Assembly: GCA_961205875.1 (NCBI GenBank)
Contig: OY540811.1
Span: forward strand, 36,053,340 to 36,117,339
Source: Sialis fuliginosa
Lineage: Eukaryota; Arthropoda; Insecta; Megaloptera; Sialidae
Length of the DNA: 64,000 nt
Direction of reading: 5' to 3'
Part shown: piece after piece, positions 35,901 through 44,062 of the stretch
Layout of the letters: each line of letters begins with the position of its first letter
Position numbering within the stretch: position 1 is the stretch's first letter
The notes under the pieces: model-generated
What the model was told of the DNA's origin: nothing
The model's input: the letters and a program-made list of their open reading frames with translations, nothing else
Database searches by the model: none
Made by a program: the position numbers and the translations under genes

Positions 35901-38602
35901 GCTAGTTTACACGTTTAACTTCGGTTGTTCAACTAACAGTAAGTTAAACGTAAGTTGTTCAACAAAAGTTGCCCCGTGAAAACGTCGCTTGAGAGACGGT
36001 TGAAATATATTGCTTGCAGCAAGGTAGTGGCACCAGTCTTGGCAAGTACCCCAGTAATGGAAAATATTTAATTAAATGTACTGAATTAGAAATATGTGTT
36101 GATATTTGATTACTACTATTTCTGAATATTAATCTATATACATTTAACTGTCTTACAGCGTGATTTGATGACAATCGGCCAATAGGTGTCAAAATGGTGG
36201 ACATTTAAACTAATTATTAGTATAATTTATTTATTAATTGTTATATTATCATAGCAACTGCTTTACATCGTTCCAAATTTGACGATTCTTTCTTTTATAT
36301 CTTTTGTGTCGTAGTACTTATCATTTTGTAATCATTAACAAGTGTCCATCATTACGTGCTCATTACTGGTTTTACTTTATCCATTACTGGAGAGAAAACA
36401 TGAACAAAATAAAAGGCTATAATTTAAAAAACAAACTATATGTGGTAATTGGTAATTAAATTGATTAAATAAAAAGTTACTTGTTTTATTAGTAACATGA
36501 GTTCATGAGAATTACATAAAACAAGTCCATTAATTCAAAAAAACGAAAACTTCCTCTTATAGCGGCCATAACTGGTGCCTTTACCTTATTTCTGCGTTGT
36601 TTAAAATGTCGTACAATGAACCTAATCAATTTTAAGTTATCATGGAGTTAATGCCCTACGTCAGCGATTCTCAACCTTAGGGGGGCGTGATAAAACTAAA
36701 TGGGGGGTGCGAGCATATCGAGAAAAATATTATTAAACATTTTATTTGGTTTATTTACTGAAAGAAAAGCAATAAAATACATTCTGACATTATAAAAAAT
36801 AAAATACACTTTTACATTTACACTGATATAATACACTTATAAATAGGATTGTATCAGTATTTTATTTACTGTACAATGTATTAATGTATTTAATAATTAA
36901 CTTATCAATATTAAATTAAAAACAAGATGCATAATTATTAGTGACTCCCTTGGGCCTGTCTTGAAGAGCAAAATTTTTCGAAAGAAGATTTAATAAAATT
37001 ATTGTATGAGGGAGGGGGGATGACAATAGGCATGATGCCTAATTTAAAAAAAATATTCTATGATGATCTTACGTGTATCCTTTTACCAAAAAAATTCTTA
37101 TTTCTGCAGAAAATAAAGATTTAATCACTAAAATTGACCCTTTTAAAACTAATTTTGAATTTGACGCCAAAACGCTCGCAGGTGTCATGGCGCATTTTTG
37201 ACGTCACGCCTATGTAAACACTCACTGTCAACAATAATAAATCCTTGTTCCATCGCTAACGTTTCTCGGTTTTACTTTTGGTAACACAAAACTGAGCAAT
37301 TTGATAATTTAAAACTACAAAATAATTTATAAACAGTGCAGATATTAATGAAACAAAAATTATGTTTATTTAGCCGTGACGTCATCTACTCTGACTGGTG
37401 TTTTATCAAACATGGCGGATTGCTATATTTTGTGTTTTTATTTTAACAAAAATTATATTAATCTCGCTTTTAATATTTAAAATAAATACATTTTTTAGAA
37501 TCTTTTTAACCTATTTCATTATTTAAAATCATAATTTCAGTGATACTTTGTTACTGGCATCATGCCTATTGTAATTGAAAATTCGGTCGCAAATACTAAA
37601 AGGTTGAGAATCGCTGCCCTACGTACATAAGGTGACCAGGTCTCCGGTTTTGACCCGGAGTCTCAGGGTTTGCACACTGGATCTCCGGGCTCAGGGTTTG
37701 GGTACAATTTCTCCGGGGTTTGCAAAAAATGATGACTAAAAAAAAAGAAGAAAAAAGGTCGCAAAAAATAGAGCAGGGGGCACAAAAGTGCAGATTATGG
37801 TATAAATAAAAACAGGGGTCTTCATTAACATCTCAGGGTTTACCAAAACTAAAATCTGGTCACCCTATACGTACATATACAGGATAGTTCAATAGTGCGT
37901 CCGGCTTTCCTAGCGCACTTCCCGTAGGAGAAAAAAGTTTGGTACATAATATTATTGGTTTGAAAAGATCAACGTCGTAAAATTATTTACAACAATACAG
38001 GGTGTCTCATTATTGCGGTATAACAAAAACAAAGTTTTTTTTAAATGGAATACCCTGTAATGTTTTATGTCTTCCGATGTCATTTTTTAACCTCTACATA
38101 AACGTCTGTTCATTTTTTAATTAACGGGAAGTGCGCTAGGAAAGCCGGACGCACTATTGAACTACCCTGTACATATTGTCGTACATAATGAATTTTTTGC
38201 ACTTACTAAAAATATTTCAGAATCCATAACATCACTCGTTAACTGATTATCAGAGAGATCCAACTCATACATATTCTGCAGATATTTAAACGATTGTGGT
38301 TCAATTCTTGCGATTCGGTTTCGGCTCAAGTCGAGCTTTGTGAGCTTCTCAAGCTTCGGGAATGGATACACGTGAACAAGTTCATTGTTTTGGAAATTAA
38401 ATATAGCAACATCTAAAGTAACATTAGTTGAACTTTTCCATAAAGCTGTTTCGTTGAATTTTATCGTGTTTAATTTTTTGTTTGCACAATCAACGGTTTT
38501 CGGATTTCCATCTGAACATGCGCATTTGCTACAGATGTCTTGGGTTGATGTTGTGATTATTAATATTGATAAAATTAGTATAGTAAGCTGCATTCTAGCC
38601 AT
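20801..38602 (-). CDS. LRR single-pass membrane protein (7 exons, 481 aa)
   Basis: The exons join as 38602-38207, 35705-35508, 31390-31203, 30273-30072, 26954-26773, 24821-24688 and 20946-20801. All introns are GT...AG with matching phases, and the total is 1446 nt. Residues 1-21 form a signal peptide. Cysteines 24, 27, 29 and 39 form an LRRNT cap. About eleven LRRs of 23-25 residues follow (LxxLxLxxNxL), to about 358. LRRCT cysteines are 362, 364, 390 and 413. A hydrophobic helix spans about 426-449, then a 31-residue tail with RKN at its start. This is the layout of cell-surface adhesion or recognition receptors. There is no TIR or kinase domain, so it is not a Toll receptor. A neuronal or developmental role is possible but only inferred. 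I recognise no specific orthologue. Confidence 0.93.
20969..21263. repeat. Inverted-repeat MITE in LRR intron 6
   Basis: Arms of about 120 bp are complementary. Blocks include 'cagatcttgatagatc', 'aaaaacatattttttcactg' and 'gagacctacaaagatct'. The ends are CCCAGGAAAAATTTT-like and its complement. It begins about 20 bp from the exon 7 acceptor, close to where the branch point should lie. Confidence 0.75.
21310..22340. mobile_element. Long-inverted-repeat element with 10-bp TSD
   Basis: The direct repeats GAGTTTTACT at 21300-21309 and 22341-22350 flank ends reading ATGTCCAAAAAGTTAGCC-like and its complement. Inverted arms share 'caatcgtttgatag' and related motifs. The interior has several runs of 7-15 G or C and a duplicated 'aagaacattgaatatttcg' block. 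The TSD length suggests a MULE-type element; no transposase is visible. Confidence 0.7.
22740..23840. repeat. Fold-back repeat in LRR intron 6
   Basis: Inverted arms near 22740-22860 and 23725-23840 share 'tttattttggcatcataa', 'atttcaaaatcat' and 'aatcctggcgaag'. A second, inner inverted pair lies near 23160-23270 and 23545-23665 ('tttcacgtacga', 'gttttcgagataaa'). ORFs inside the arms look fortuitous. Confidence 0.6.
23845..23953. repeat. Strong 109-bp DNA hairpin
   Basis: A near-perfect palindrome. The outer 23 bp of each arm are complementary (ACTATACTCTATTTGATTTA...). The stem continues with small bulges through 'gccgtggtttttgacggta' to a loop near 'cgtgcatt'. It lies in LRR intron 6, so it would be transcribed as an RNA stem-loop. 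Confidence 0.8.
23983..24530 (+). repeat. Repeat family E, copy 1
   Basis: Inverted relative to 36020-36590, with high similarity over about 550 bp. It contains a reading frame from 24346 starting MSTILTPIGRLSSNHA that is kept for about 60 residues in both copies. The ends 'aaagacaccagttatggc' and 'gccaagactggtgccac' are imperfect inverted repeats. Confidence 0.75.
24688..24821 (-). CDS. LRR gene exon 6 (rest of LRRCT, start of membrane helix)
   Basis: Found by phase and content rather than ORF length. The acceptor TAATTTGTTTAG precedes 24821; the donor is GTAAAT at 24687. It encodes CEHPVEMKGKNF...VIMRC (Cys390, Cys413), the missing second cysteine pair of the LRRCT. A hydrophilic stalk follows, then ILIGMFV, where the membrane helix starts. 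It ends one base into Gly434. Confidence 0.9.
25545..25930. repeat. Inverted-repeat MITE in LRR intron 5
   Basis: Arms of about 145 bp share 'aatgatttattgtttattat', 'aatattcgttgattttgac' and 'atggtgtccgcgcgattctt', around a spacer of about 90 bp. Non-coding. Confidence 0.8.
26467..26730. mobile_element. hAT-type MITE, 8-bp TSD
   Basis: The TSD CTGAAGAT lies at 26459-26466 and 26731-26738. The ends are TAGGGTTTAG and the complement of TAGGGTGACAGG. It is related to 37629-37868 in inverse orientation (shared 'gactccgggtc' and 'ttgcaaaacccg'-like blocks). Confidence 0.85.
26773..26954 (-). CDS. LRR gene exon 5 (residues 329-388 plus 2 nt)
   Basis: The acceptor ATTACCTGTTCCAG precedes 26954; the donor is GTAAGA at 26772. 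It encodes the LYLQNNNLS repeat, then IDLRYNPWICDC, the start of the LRRCT cap (Cys362, Cys364). It ends two bases into Val389. Confidence 0.93.
27334..27430 (+). mobile_element. hAT 3'-end fragment
   Basis: The sequence ending 'tagtttaagaaccgctg' resembles the common hAT terminus CAGCGGTTCTTAAAC read backwards. No matching left end was found, so this is a fragment. Confidence 0.4.
28485..28770 (+). repeat. Interspersed repeat family B, copy 2
   Basis: The fullest copy of the family at 20287-20545, 38798-39045 and 49720-50010. It begins 'gaagccgatttttttcgaa', holds a GTCTGTCTG stretch at about 28575, and continues through 'ggatacggatgtttacc'. Confidence 0.65.
28890..29180 (-). repeat. Interspersed repeat family D, copy 2 (inverted)
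   Basis: Reverse-complement match to 14500-14780 and 49330-49640, with two 'actttcttatacgta' motifs. Families B and D lie side by side here and at 49330-50010, suggesting parts of one larger element. Confidence 0.65.
30072..30273 (-). CDS. LRR gene exon 4 (residues 261-328)
   Basis: The acceptor CATACAACAG precedes 30273; the donor is GTAATT at 30071. It encodes repeats with LEMSFLQN and LKMTDNHA. One extra cysteine (ALCQIHP) is unpaired with the caps. The first base completes Asn261, and the exon ends in phase 0. Confidence 0.9.
30351..31104. mobile_element. hAT-like fold-back element in LRR intron 3
   Basis: The ends CAGTGGCATAGCCA and the complement of CAGTGGCGTAACAA are imperfect inverted repeats. 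The flanks AAGAGGGG and AGGAGGGG are a one-mismatch 8-bp duplication. Inner arms (30425-30570 and 30873-31010) share 'acaaaagttgtagcattt' and 'aaaacccatagcat'-like blocks. Confidence 0.65.
31203..31390 (-). CDS. LRR gene exon 3 (residues 199-260 plus 2 nt)
   Basis: The acceptor TTCACCTTATAG precedes 31390; the donor is GTAAGT at 31202. It encodes LDLSYASL, LNLTGNQI and LSLSNNPL repeats. It leaves two bases (AA), completed to Asn261 by exon 4. Reading through the donor gives an early stop, so splicing is required. Confidence 0.92.
31969..32681. mobile_element. hAT-type MITE in LRR intron 2
   Basis: The TSD ATGTACAT (nine bases with the preceding A) lies at 31961-31968 and 32682-32690. The ends include CGGTGGTGCTTAT and the complement of AGGGTGGTTCTTAT. 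Strong inner inverted repeats ('tttgtgattcaacg', 'gtcatttcatcaagagaaaa') make most of it a hairpin. Confidence 0.8.
32690..32861 (+). mobile_element. Possible Helitron 3' fragment
   Basis: Ends 'gcagaataacgggtctg' then CTAG (32858-32861) before T, resembling the Helitron 3' ends at 6437 and 61849. It also has a 'cctaaaccactggacatat' stretch typical of such elements. The 5' end is not identified. Confidence 0.4.
32922..34201. mobile_element. hAT element, non-autonomous, perfect 8-bp TSD
   Basis: The TIRs TAGGGCATACAAA match at both ends. The TSD TTATATAC lies at 32914-32921 and 34202-34209. Subterminal regions are dense in AACCGGTT-like motifs. The interior has imperfect 27-bp tandem repeats (about 33105-33235, 'attcaatttcaaattgagac' type). 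No transposase. Confidence 0.9.
34216..34625. mobile_element. Mariner-type MITE
   Basis: TA-flanked ends begin CAGTATATTCCAAGTTGATT and CAGTGTATTTCAAGTTGATT. The inverted arms exceed 100 bp and include 'gtgtgattggtgcattttga'. It lies 15 bp past the end of the hAT at 32922-34201. Confidence 0.85.
34802..35480. mobile_element. piggyBac-like MITE with TTAA target
   Basis: TTAA lies at 34798-34801 and 35481-35484. The TIRs GGGGGCAGACCCA match at both ends, and longer subterminal repeats include 'ccttcgttcatccgga'. The TTAA target and G-rich end fit piggyBac-type mobilisation. It ends 27 bp from the exon 2 donor. Confidence 0.8.
35508..35705 (-). CDS. LRR gene exon 2 (residues 133-198)
   Basis: The acceptor TTTTTTATTCCAG precedes 35705; the donor is GTGAAT at 35507. 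Phase 0 at both ends. It encodes GQYLPEDF... and two LRRs (LRLSQNAF, LYLDNNPF). A piggyBac-like MITE ends 27 bp into the following intron. Confidence 0.92.
36020..36590 (-). repeat. Repeat family E, copy 2 (inverted)
   Basis: Reverse-complement copy of 23983-24530. The shared frame starts at 36204 and differs from copy 1 by only a few residues over about 60. The 5' flank 35760-35990 holds repeated 'agttcaacaaaagt' motifs from another short repeat. Confidence 0.75.
36662..37616. mobile_element. hAT element, perfect 8-bp TSD
   Basis: The TSD CCCTACGT lies at 36654-36661 and 37617-37624. The TIRs CAGCGATTCTCAACCTT match at both ends, a common hAT terminus. A nested inverted-repeat element occupies about 37023-37571. 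No transposase. Confidence 0.92.
37023..37571. mobile_element. Inverted-repeat element nested in the hAT
   Basis: The ends ACAATAGGCATGATGCC and the complement match over 17 bp. The interior includes 'gtgacgtcatc' and 'gacgtcacg', an outward pair of cAMP-response-like sites. Target duplication not resolved. Confidence 0.65.
37629..37868. mobile_element. hAT-type MITE, 8-bp TSD
   Basis: The TSD ACGTACAT lies at 37621-37628 and 37869-37876. The ends are AAGGTGACCAGGT and the complement of TAGGGTGACCAGAT. The interior reads 'ccggagtctcagggttt', as in the relative at 26467-26730. It landed across the right TSD of the hAT at 36662-37616. Confidence 0.87.
37880..38169. mobile_element. Mariner-type MITE at the start of LRR intron 1
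   Basis: TA-flanked ends CAGGATAGTTCAATAGTGCG and CAGGGTAGTTCAATAGTGCG are complementary for over 40 bp. It contains a second CAGGGTGTCTCATTA-type end internally (about 38007). It lies about 32 bp from the exon 1 donor. Confidence 0.87.
38207..38602 (-). CDS. LRR gene exon 1 (residues 1-132)
   Basis: Carries the signal peptide, LRRNT cysteines and the first LRRs, including LDLSRNRI and LDLSDNQL. Sequons are visible at Asn50 (NET) and Asn60 (NVT). The donor is GTAAGT at 38206-38201, phase 0. A second Met at residue 4 is an alternative start; Met1 is preferred because both feed the same signal peptide. Confidence 0.93.
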
Positions 38603-38623
38603 TGCGTTTCAAGGATTGTAACT
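38603..38623 (-). promoter_or_regulatory. Probable 5' UTR splice acceptor of the LRR gene
   Basis: Upstream of the start codon the minus strand reads 'tcttatctttatattccag' with AG at 38623-38622. This leaves 19 bases of 5' UTR in exon 1 and implies a non-coding first exon further upstream, which I could not identify. Confidence 0.5.
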
Positions 38624-38797
38624 GGAATATAAAGATAAGATTAATTAAATATTAATGAAACATAGGTACATATATTTTTAGTAGAAAGGTACTTGAATGT
38701 TTTATTTGTTATCTTTTTCTTCGATAATTTCCTCATCAATGACTCAATTTTTAATTTTTTATACATACATGAAATGTACTGTATAAATAAAGTATAG

Positions 38798-39045
38798 TGT
38801 TCGTGAAAAAATTCGAACTCCAGATTTTAACGGAATTACACGTATTGAGGGTCCCTGAATCACATACGACCATTTTCTCAATGACGTCTGTGTGTGTCTA
38901 TCTGTCTTAAACTTAAGGTTCTTGTATATTCTAGATGTGCACCTTCTATTTTTGAAAACCATCATTAAATCGAAAACGGATGTTTACTTGTGTCAATTTT
39001 TGAATTTTTCAAATTATTTTTGAAACGGTGCGCAGTAGAAAAAAA
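38798..39045 (+). repeat. Interspersed repeat family B, copy 3
   Basis: Blocks 'gtgttcgtgaaaaaattcg', 'gattttaacggaatta', 'gacgtctgtgtgtgtc' and 'cgaaaacggatgtttact' match the family. The TCTG stretch is shorter here. It lies upstream of the LRR gene start. Confidence 0.6.
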
Positions 39046-40550
39046 ATGTTTTAGATTAAGGCTGTAGCCGGGTAGCAATGTAAAATCGGCCTCAACACGG
39101 ATTTGGCTAATTTGTATTGTGAACGTTGCTCATTATGTGAGAATTCTTATGCCCAATTATTAGCCTCTAAAAGTTGATCGTTTTTGAAAAAAAAATTATT
39201 TTCAATTTTTTAAAAATATTTTTTTTTAAGAAATTTTTTTTTTGATTAAGTTCAAACTATGGTACAATGTAGAAGTTGAAAAGGTGCATATCAGGTAATA
39301 TTTTCAAGATGCTGCGCATACTCTAACAAGTAAAAAAAAAAATTTGAAATTTTGAAAAAAAAATTTTTTTGGTTGTAGTTGAGCGACAACTTCAAATATT
39401 TCATGAAATAATCTTCATACTTTAGTATTACACCCTGCAAAATCTGAATAGAATCGAAGTGGTAGAACATACTTAAAAAAAATTAAAATCATTGGAAGTC
39501 AATATTAACATGTACAAATGCTATAGAAATAATGTAATGTAAACATAGTATAAAAATGATACAAAAACAGTAATTTAAATAAAATGAACTCGAAATATTT
39601 AATAAGAACGCTTCTGTCTCCCACTGCCCGTTTATCTTACCGTCTTGGGCATACATACATTTCTTATGGTGATATACACATTATTACACATTTATAGTCC
39701 AGGCCACTACATGAAATTGAGTTTCTTGAAGTACTTCGTATAACATTTTGCAAACAAAGCTATTAAGAGTATTTTGGCCCTGCTGAATCCAAAAATCGCT
39801 GTTACCAAGCCGAAACATTGACCGGAAATTCAATATGAAAGATGGCGACCAATATGGCGTTCAAACAATAATTTTCTTATTCTTGGCAGGCTTTTGAACA
39901 AAATGAACATATCTATTTAACAACTTTGTTGTATGCTACCCTTATGTGAAATTTAAAATTTGCCACCTTTCTCCCCAAAATACAATTTAAACCCTTACTA
40001 TGTACATAGTATCTAAAACCAATTGTTCTTATTGTACTTCTTTGACTTTAAAAAATAAATGAGGTAGAATTATATAAAACAACAAAATTATTCGTTTTTA
40101 AGTGCAAAAGTTTTTTAGGGGCGCCTAAACATCCCTTATGTTTTATTATATTACATTATATTTTTCTTATACATTTATATTAATATTATTTAAATACAAA
40201 ATTACACATTTAATGATCTATCGTGTAATTTTACTACCCTTATATTAAATTAAATATTTGCACCTACCCCCTCTTCTAGTGAAGTCCAACAACGAAAAAA
40301 AAATATTGAAATAGTTTTGTTATACGAATTATTTCAAGAAACTCAATCTCATGTAGTGGCCTGAACTATATGTGTATATCACCATAAGAAATGTATGTAT
40401 GTCCAAGACGGTAAGATAAACGGGCAGTGGGAGACAGAAGCGTTCTTATTAAATATTTCGAGTTCATTTTATTTAAATTACTGTTTTTGTATCATTTTTA
40501 TACTATGTTTACATTACATTATTTCTATAGCATTTGTACATGTTAATATT

Positions 40551-42550
40551 AGTCCAGTAACTTTGTCGCCTGAATGTATGGGGTAGTATGCGTTAAATCC
40601 GGTAGTTCTGATTTTTTGCAGACTTGTTTATGATGTTGGCCTAATGAATAATCCAAGTTTGTGACCTCGAGCGCCGAACGCAACTTTGTCAAAAATCGAA
40701 AAAATCGTTATTTTTTCAAATTTTGGCGATTTTAACCCTAAAGGACTAGTTTTTGAAAAAACTTGTTTAGTACGTTTTTAAAGTAGACTAAATTTGCTAC
40801 AATATGATACTAGAATTGTCTCTGTAGACCCAATAGTTTCCGAGATTAAGCCTTTCAAAGTTTATCATTTTTTTCGAACTTCACAATTTTTTGCAATATT
40901 TTAGACGTCACTCGAATAACTCTAGCGGGATGAAGTTCCAATTACCTCCGACGGAGTGTGCTAGTATTGCTCGTGTGAAGTCACGAATCGGAACCTAGCA
41001 ACTGGTCCCCAGTGCTCCGCCATCTTGTCTATTTTGCTACTATTTTGCTACCTTACTTGCATCAATTACATATCATTCATCATTTTCTATTCTCATGTAC
41101 AATCTTCTTAAAGGTACACGCGTGGTTGGGAGTTACACTGAACCCTCTCTCCTGGGGGTAGATATCCACGTCACAAGGCCTCAACCCCAAAATGATGACC
41201 AGAGATGCAGCCCCACAACACCGCTTGCGGATGATTTCTTGTGGCTGCACGAAGGGTTGTGGGAACGCGTGCAGCTGCAGGAAGGCAGAATTAAAATGCT
41301 CATCAGTCTACAGGCACTGCAGCGGGGCCTCTTGTGACAATATACCTGATGTTGCAGAAGTAGATATCCCAGAAGGCGACGATCTGTCCGATGTCGAAAT
41401 GGAGGATGACTTGTGGGCACAAGACACTGATCTGGTATTATTTAACTGGATAGTGGATACCTTTGGAATTACTATTAAACCGGATGGCTAAATTTCATAC
41501 TTTTTCTAACAGTATCATTTCCATTTGCGCATGCGCGAGACGCAACACTGAACTCAATTTTGATATAATATAGAGGTATGTGACGTGATTCTATAGTTTC
41601 TTTATTCAATTGTTAATCAGATTTGACAGTTAATATGCATCTATGGTTGTTTATTTAGTTATTATTTGATAATTAAAATAAATTACAGGTATTCGCGTAT
41701 TTAATAAGTGTAGTTGTGTAGTTGATATACAATCGAACTTGTATGTATTTATTTATATATTTAACAATCAATTTGATAAATTTGAATTTCGAACATCCGT
41801 TGACGCATGCGCATAATCAGTTTCGGTTGTTAGGAAATATTCAATTTCAGCCATCATGTCTGACTTATCATCAGTCCAGCCATGTCAATGGCACAAGACG
41901 TCGACGATTCATCACCATCCCCTGATGGGGATATGCCATCCCAATACGTCCAGATACGGACGAACCTCAACCGGGACCTTTCAATAGGGCTAAATTAATT
42001 TAATTTTTTGATTTTGAATATTACTCAATTTCCTAACAAATAAACTTATTCACTTTTGTTGTACTTATCTTTTTTACTTCATTATTCGTAGCTTAGCTTA
42101 AACATCATCGTTCACACTTCTCATTTTCTTTTTTAACATCCCATCATAAAAGTACAGGGCTTCGATAGTATAATCAGGTTCAAAATTCATTCAGAACGAC
42201 AGAATTGCAAAAAATTGCGAAGTTCGAAAAAAATGATAAACTTTGAAAGGCTTAATCTCGGAAACTATTGGGTCTACAGAGACAATTCTAGTATCATATT
42301 GTAGCAAATTTAGTCTACTTTAAAAACGTACTAAAAAAGTTTTTTCAAAAACTAGTCCTTTAGGGTTAAAATCGCCAAAATTTGAAAAAATAACGATTTT
42401 TTCGCGGTTTTTTCGATTTTTGACAAAGTTGCGTTCGGCGCTCGAGGTCACAAACTTGGATTATTCATTAGGCCAACATCATAAACAAGTCTGCAAAAAA
42501 TCAGAACTACCGGATTTAACGCATGCGGTGATGTATAAAGTTACTGGACT
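40551..42550. mobile_element. 2-kb inverted-repeat element carrying a CXC-type ORF
   Basis: The TSD ATATT lies at 40546-40550 and 42551-42555. The TIRs begin AGTCCAGTAACTTT, and the arms extend about 390 bp with patches such as 'ctcgagcgccgaacgcaac'. The unsplit homologue at 48763-48780 shows the empty site. The interior holds the cysteine-rich ORF at 41192-41491. Superfamily not identified. Confidence 0.85.
41192..41491 (+). pseudogene. Cysteine-rich (CXC/Tesmin-like) remnant of a transposon protein
   Basis: The 99-residue ORF holds CGCTKGCGNACSCRKAELKC, then HCSGASC, the spacing of a CXC-like zinc-binding module. An acidic stretch (EGDDLSDVEMEDD) and FNWIVDTFGI follow. I know similar CRKxGLxC modules at the C-terminus of proteins encoded by insect mobile elements. 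Upstream, the same frame hits stops (for example the TAG before 41170) and the reading 'RGWEL' appears in a broken context. This suggests the end of a decayed longer protein. The ATG at 41192 is probably not a true start. Confidence 0.55.
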
Positions 42551-43095
42551 ATATTGACTTCCAATGATTTTAATTTTTTTTAAGTATGTTCTACCACTTC
42601 GATTCTATTCAGATTTTGCAGGGTGTAATACTAAAGTATGAAGATTATTTCATGAAATATTTGAAGTTGTCGCTCAACTACAACCAAAAAAAATTTTTTT
42701 TTCAAAATTTTAAATTTTTTTTTACTTGTTAGAGTATGCGCAGCATCTTGAAAATATTACCTGATATTCACCTTTTCAACTTCTACATTGTACCATAGTT
42801 TGAACTTAATCAAAAAAAAAATTTCTTAAAAAAAAATATTTTAAAAAAATTGAAAATAATTTTTTTTTCAAAAACGATCAACTTTTAGAGGCTAATAATT
42901 GGGCATAAGAATTCTCACATAATGAGCAACGTTCACAATAAAAATTAGCCAAATCCGTGTTGAGGCCGATTTTACATTGCTACCCGGCTACAGCCTTTAT
43001 AGAAAATGTTCTTATCTATAATTTTTGTTTTGTTCATTTTTTCCCTCATATTTTTTTTAGGAAATAATCGATTTTCTTTAATTTTTTGCTGATCC

Positions 43096-44062
43096 GACGG
43101 ACGGGTAACATTTTTTCATAGTTTTTCGCATTTTTCTCTGAAACCGTTCATTTTACAAATACGGCGGAAAGGACTTTTTTTGTAGAGTATAAAATTATCT
43201 TTAAAATAAGTCCAAGCTTAATAATATCGGTTTAAAAGTAACACAAGGAGTACCGGTTTTATAAAATCATAGTAAACTGAGAAAATAATTTAAATAAAAA
43301 AATAAATTAATTAAGGTAATTGAACAAAATATGTAAGATATGAAATAATTACGGTGCCTACTTTACTATTAATGAAGTAATTAATCGTTTTAATTTCCAT
43401 TTTGCGCTTCTCTATTTTTGCACCGCGTGTTTGTATCCATATATTGTAGCTGCTTAGGTACTTCCCTGTGAAAATTGACCAAAGTATGTTTTTCAACTAG
43501 AAATTAAGAATTTAGTAAGTATAAGTTGCATATATTTACAGTAAACGGGTCAATTTTTCATAGAAACGCCTGGGCCGAGATTTCCCCTTAAACTGTCTCT
43601 GAATACATCAAATATCTATTTAATGGTATTGAAGTTATTTTTAATGGAATATCATAATGATTTGAACATTTTACATCAATTCTGTAGTAGGAAGATATCT
43701 TGTTCTGATATACACTAATGTGGGGGTTAAGAATATTAACTCTCTATCCTTTACAATTATACTAATCTTGGTCATTATACGCACAAATTTATGATATTTC
43801 ATAAATATTCTATATAAAATTTTCGTAATAGCATCGAAAGTCAAGTTAAATTGAAAATAATGTGAAAAATTATTTTCTCAGTTTACTATGATTTTTAAAA
43901 ACCGGCACTCCTTGTGTTACTTTTAAACCGATATTATTATTCTTGGACTTATTTCAAAGAAAATTATATGATCTACAAAAAAAGTCATTTACGCCGTATT
44001 TGTTAAATGAACGGTTTCAGAGAAAAATGCAAAAAACTATGAAAAAATGTAACCCGTCCGCC
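43096..44062. repeat. Inverted-repeat element, about 0.97 kb
   Basis: Arms of about 195 bp begin GGACGGGTTACATTTTTTC-like. They share 'tctctgaaaccgttcat', 'gtaacacaaggagt' and 'catagtaaactgagaaaata'. The central 550 bp is unique and non-coding. Confidence 0.75.

Larger units (their letters stand above)
39059..42997. mobile_element. Long-inverted-repeat element, split by a nested insertion
   Basis: Arms of about 700 bp begin AAGGCTGTAGCCGGGTAGCA (39058-39059 on) and end with the complement at 42997, flanked by TA. The right arm is interrupted at 40551-42550; removing that insertion restores the palindrome. A second, unsplit copy lies at 47666-49080. The loop (about 39760-40313) encodes nothing recognisable. 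Confidence 0.85.

Noticed and set aside
38385-38621. 78-residue plus-strand ORF
   Set aside because: Antisense shadow of LRR exon 1.
41095-41420. Other-frame ORFs overlapping the CXC-like ORF (41095-41337 plus, 41181-41420 minus)
   Set aside because: They lack the cysteine pattern and are frame shadows.
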